Under the pieces are notes generated by a model. It did not search any database and was not told the DNA's origin. It was given only the letters and a program-made list of their open reading frames with translations. From Alphaproteobacteria bacterium (lineage in GTDB: Bacteria; Pseudomonadota; Alphaproteobacteria; Geminicoccales; Geminicoccaceae), in contig JALSRW010000616.1 in the NCBI GenBank assembly GCA_026984595.1, forward strand, positions 1-6,785: a stretch of 6,785 bases of DNA, written 5' to 3'. The number at the start of each line of letters is the position of its first letter. Positions within the stretch are counted from its first letter, which is position 1. This document shows, one piece after another, positions 5,097 through 6,785 of this stretch. The translations under genes and the position numbers were made by a program.

Positions 5097-6349
5097 CCGG
5101 GCCGTCTTCCGAACCGCCCGCTTCTGTGTCGCCGCGGCTGCGTCGTGTTCGGCGTTGGCTCCTGCAGCGAAGCTGGCCGGTGCTGGGCCCGGCAGCCGCT
5201 CTCCATCGGGGCACCCTGGCCAGAAGCAAACCGGTGATCGCGGTGGTCGGCTCCTACGGCAAGACGACTACGACGGCGGCCATCGACGCGGCGCTGGGTC
5301 TGCCGGGCACCCGCTTCGGCAATGGCTTCGCCGGCCCTGCCGTGGACCTTCTCACGAGCCTTCCCGGCCGCACCCCCCTGGCAGTCGAAGTCGGTATCGG
5401 CCGCAAGGGCCAGATGCTGCGCCACGCCCGTGCCCTGCGCCCGGATCTCGTGGTGTTCACGGCGATCGGCAGCGAGCACGGACGCAGCCTCGGCAGTCTC
5501 GAGGAGATCCGCGAGGAAAAGGCCCGGATCTTCAGCGGCATGCGCCCGGGGGGAACGGCCGTGCTCAACGGGGACGATCCGCATGTCCGCTGCCTCGCGG
5601 AACGGGTTCCGGGGCGTGTCGTTACCTTCGGCTTCGGAAAAGGAAACGATGTACGGCTCCTCGCGCGCAGGCTCGATTGGCCGCACGGGACGCTGCTCGA
5701 GGTGGATTGCTTCGGCGAGCCGATCGAAGTGCGGACACGGCTGCTCGGCCGGGTCGCGGCCTACCCCGTCGCCGCGGCGCTGGCCGTCGCCCGTCTCCTC
5801 GGTGGCGACCGCGCCGAGACAGTCCGGGGCCTCGAAAGCCTCCCTCCGCGTCCCGGGCGTCTGCAGCTCCTGCGCCTGCCGCAAGGAGCCTGGCTGCTCG
5901 ACGATACCTACAAGAGCAATCTGGAGACCATCGAGGCGGCGCTCGACCTGCTCGAGGAGATTCCCGCGCGCCGGCTGGCGGTCATGGGCGAGATCCACGA
6001 GCCCCCGGGCAGCGCCGGACCCCTGTATCGGGCGTTCGGCGCGCGCCTCGCGCGGATCGCCGATTGCGTCGTCACCTTCGGGTCACGCAAGAGTGGCGCG
6101 AGCTTTCGTTCGGGAGCGCGCCAGGCCGGTCTCTCGCCCGACATCTTCGTCCACGCCGGCAGGGACTGGAGAAAGGCGGCCGAACTCGTCGGCGAGCGAC
6201 TGCAGCCGGGGGACGTGGTACTGGTCAAGGGACGATATGCGCAGCGCCTGATGCGCCTGTCCCTGACGCTTTCGGGCCGCCCCGTGCGCTGCGCGCTGAC
6301 CGAATGCAACCTGCCGATGCCCGGCTGCCATGTCTGTTCGCGGCTCTAG
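5093..6349 (+). CDS. MurF-like Mur ligase family protein lacking the UDP-MurNAc domain, copy 2, with C-terminal four-cysteine motif
   Basis: This 418-residue protein is a clear paralogue of the preceding gene, with shared segments along its whole length. It has P-loop GSYGKTTT (53-60), E99 in EVGIGRKGQM, H129 in AIGSEHGRS, K143 in REEKAR (carbamylated-lysine position), VLNGDDPHV, DTYKSN (271-276), AALDLLEE, MGEIHEPPGSAG and VLVKGR. The E-H-K spacing is identical to copy 1. The domain 3 motifs are closer to MurF (compare D-x-Y-N-A-N-P and LGDM-x-ELG). As in copy 1, a basic N-terminus of ~50 residues replaces the UDP-MurNAc domain. C400, C405, C412 and C415 repeat the C-x4-C-x6-C-x2-C pattern three residues from the end. 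ATG 5093 overlaps the copy 1 stop (ATGA), implying translational coupling; a GTG 33 bp upstream is possible but would lengthen the overlap. Acceptor and amine substrates are unknown; it is probably cytosolic. Confidence 0.88.
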   Translation: MTGPSSEPPASVSPRLRRVRRWLLQRSWPVLGPAAALHRGTLARSKPVIAVVGSYGKTTTTAAIDAALGLPGTRFGNGFAGPAVDLLTSLPGRTPLAVEVGIGRKGQMLRHARALRPDLVVFTAIGSEHGRSLGSLEEIREEKARIFSGMRPGGTAVLNGDDPHVRCLAERVPGRVVTFGFGKGNDVRLLARRLDWPHGTLLEVDCFGEPIEVRTRLLGRVAAYPVAAALAVARLLGGDRAETVRGLESLPPRPGRLQLLRLPQGAWLLDDTYKSNLETIEAALDLLEEIPARRLAVMGEIHEPPGSAGPLYRAFGARLARIADCVVTFGSRKSGASFRSGARQAGLSPDIFVHAGRDWRKAAELVGERLQPGDVVLVKGRYAQRLMRLSLTLSGRPVRCALTECNLPMPGCHVCSRL

Positions 6350-6785
6350 CCCTCGAGTTCGGCCAGCAGCCGTTCGGTGGTGACGAGGCGACAGTAGCCG
6401 CCGAAGGCGGCGAGGGCCGCGCGGTGGCGCTCCCGGGTGTCGGTGGCGCAGGCATCCTCGACACAGAGCATGTAGTAGCCGCGGTCGGCACCGTCGCGCA
6501 CCGTGTGATCGACGCACTGGTCGGTGAGAAAGCCGGTGGCGATGATGGTATCGATGCCGATGTTGCGCATCAGATAGTCGAAATTGGTCGAGTTGAAGAG
6601 CGAGGAGGAGGTCTTGGGCAGCAGGATCTCGTCCTCCCCCGGGGCGAGTTCGTCGATCACCCGGGCATCGTGCGAGCCCCGGGGGATGAAGAAGCCGGAA
6701 AGCTTGTAATCCAGCGAGCGATCGCGGCCGTCGCGCGTCAGGTTCTCCATCACCGTGTAAACGATCTCGAGACCGTGGCGTCGCC
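6346..6785 (-). CDS. Isochorismatase-like cysteine hydrolase (partial, N-terminus outside window)
   Basis: The minus-strand frame is open to the window edge, giving the last 145 residues of a protein whose family usually has about 200-240. Family members hydrolyse C-N bonds in amides and ureides, or vinyl ethers, using a Cys-Lys-Asp triad. The lysine in LLPKTSSSLF (codon 6613-6615) and the nucleophilic cysteine in GFLTDQCVDHTVRD (codon 6514-6516) are present, as is the typical VEDACATDTRERH helix region. The catalytic aspartate would be in the missing N-terminal part. The ENLTRDGRDRSLDYK segment before the lysine suggests an amidase-type subgroup, but biuret, ureidoacrylate, N-carbamoyl and nicotinamide-type substrates cannot be told apart here. 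An internal GTG (6753) or ATG (6750) is not the true start because the family fold needs upstream sequence. It converges on the second Mur-like gene, sharing CTAG at the two stops. Confidence 0.88.
   Translation of the reverse strand, partial: RRHGLEIVYTVMENLTRDGRDRSLDYKLSGFFIPRGSHDARVIDELAPGEDEILLPKTSSSLFNSTNFDYLMRNIGIDTIIATGFLTDQCVDHTVRDGADRGYYMLCVEDACATDTRERHRAALAAFGGYCRLVTTERLLAELEG

Noticed and set aside
3810..6349. Assignment of the two Mur-like genes as murF or murC/D/E of peptidoglycan synthesis
   Set aside because: Both lack the UDP-MurNAc-binding first domain, occur as a tandem pair with an extra cysteine motif, and have no dcw-cluster neighbours.
1..6785. CRISPR array, tRNA or rRNA genes, insertion sequence or phage elements
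   Set aside because: No regularly spaced repeats, cloverleaf-like sequence, transposase motifs or terminal inverted repeats were seen. The only exact tandem repeat noticed is the two-copy 17-bp unit at 3765-3798.

Overview
The window is very GC-rich, with G or C at most third codon positions. It reads like a piece of a proteobacterial chromosome, most likely an alphaproteobacterium. That guess rests on base composition and on the mix of a LivJ-type binding protein, an RpiR-family regulator, a non-housekeeping glutamine synthetase homologue and an isochorismatase-fold hydrolase. I cannot name a genus from the sequence.

Layout from left to right: (1) positions 1-98 hold what may be the last ~31 codons of a plus-strand gene, whose stop lies inside a perfect 11-bp hairpin (83-108) that can serve as a terminator for convergent genes; (2) 135-1289, minus strand, a periplasmic LIV-type solute-binding protein with a signal peptide; (3) 1290-1441, a divergent control region with a candidate promoter for the binding protein and an A/T-rich palindrome just before the regulator; (4) 1442-2341, plus strand, an RpiR-family regulator with HTH and SIS domains; (5) 2366-3670, plus strand, a glutamine synthetase-family amide ligase 24 bp downstream; (6) 3671-3809, a leader with a strong hairpin and an exact 17-bp tandem repeat; (7) 3810-5096 and 5093-6349, plus strand, two paralogous MurF-like ligases joined by an ATGA overlap; (8) 6346-6785, minus strand, the C-terminal part of an isochorismatase-like cysteine hydrolase that runs off the window and shares a CTAG with the preceding stop codon.

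The most notable part is the ligase block. Three neighbouring enzymes belong to families that form C-N bonds through ATP-dependent acyl-phosphate intermediates: one glutamine synthetase homologue and two Mur ligases. Both Mur-like proteins lack the normal UDP-MurNAc-binding first domain, and both end in the same four-cysteine pattern, C-x4-C-x6-C-x2-C, which looks like a metal or Fe-S site. Together with a small-molecule binding protein, a regulator whose SIS loop departs from the usual sugar-phosphate form, and an amidase-type hydrolase, this suggests a small-molecule pathway that makes or breaks amide bonds (for example glutamylation or amidation of an imported amine or amino acid). It does not look like cell-wall synthesis. 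The substrate cannot be read from the sequence, and the joint pathway is inference.
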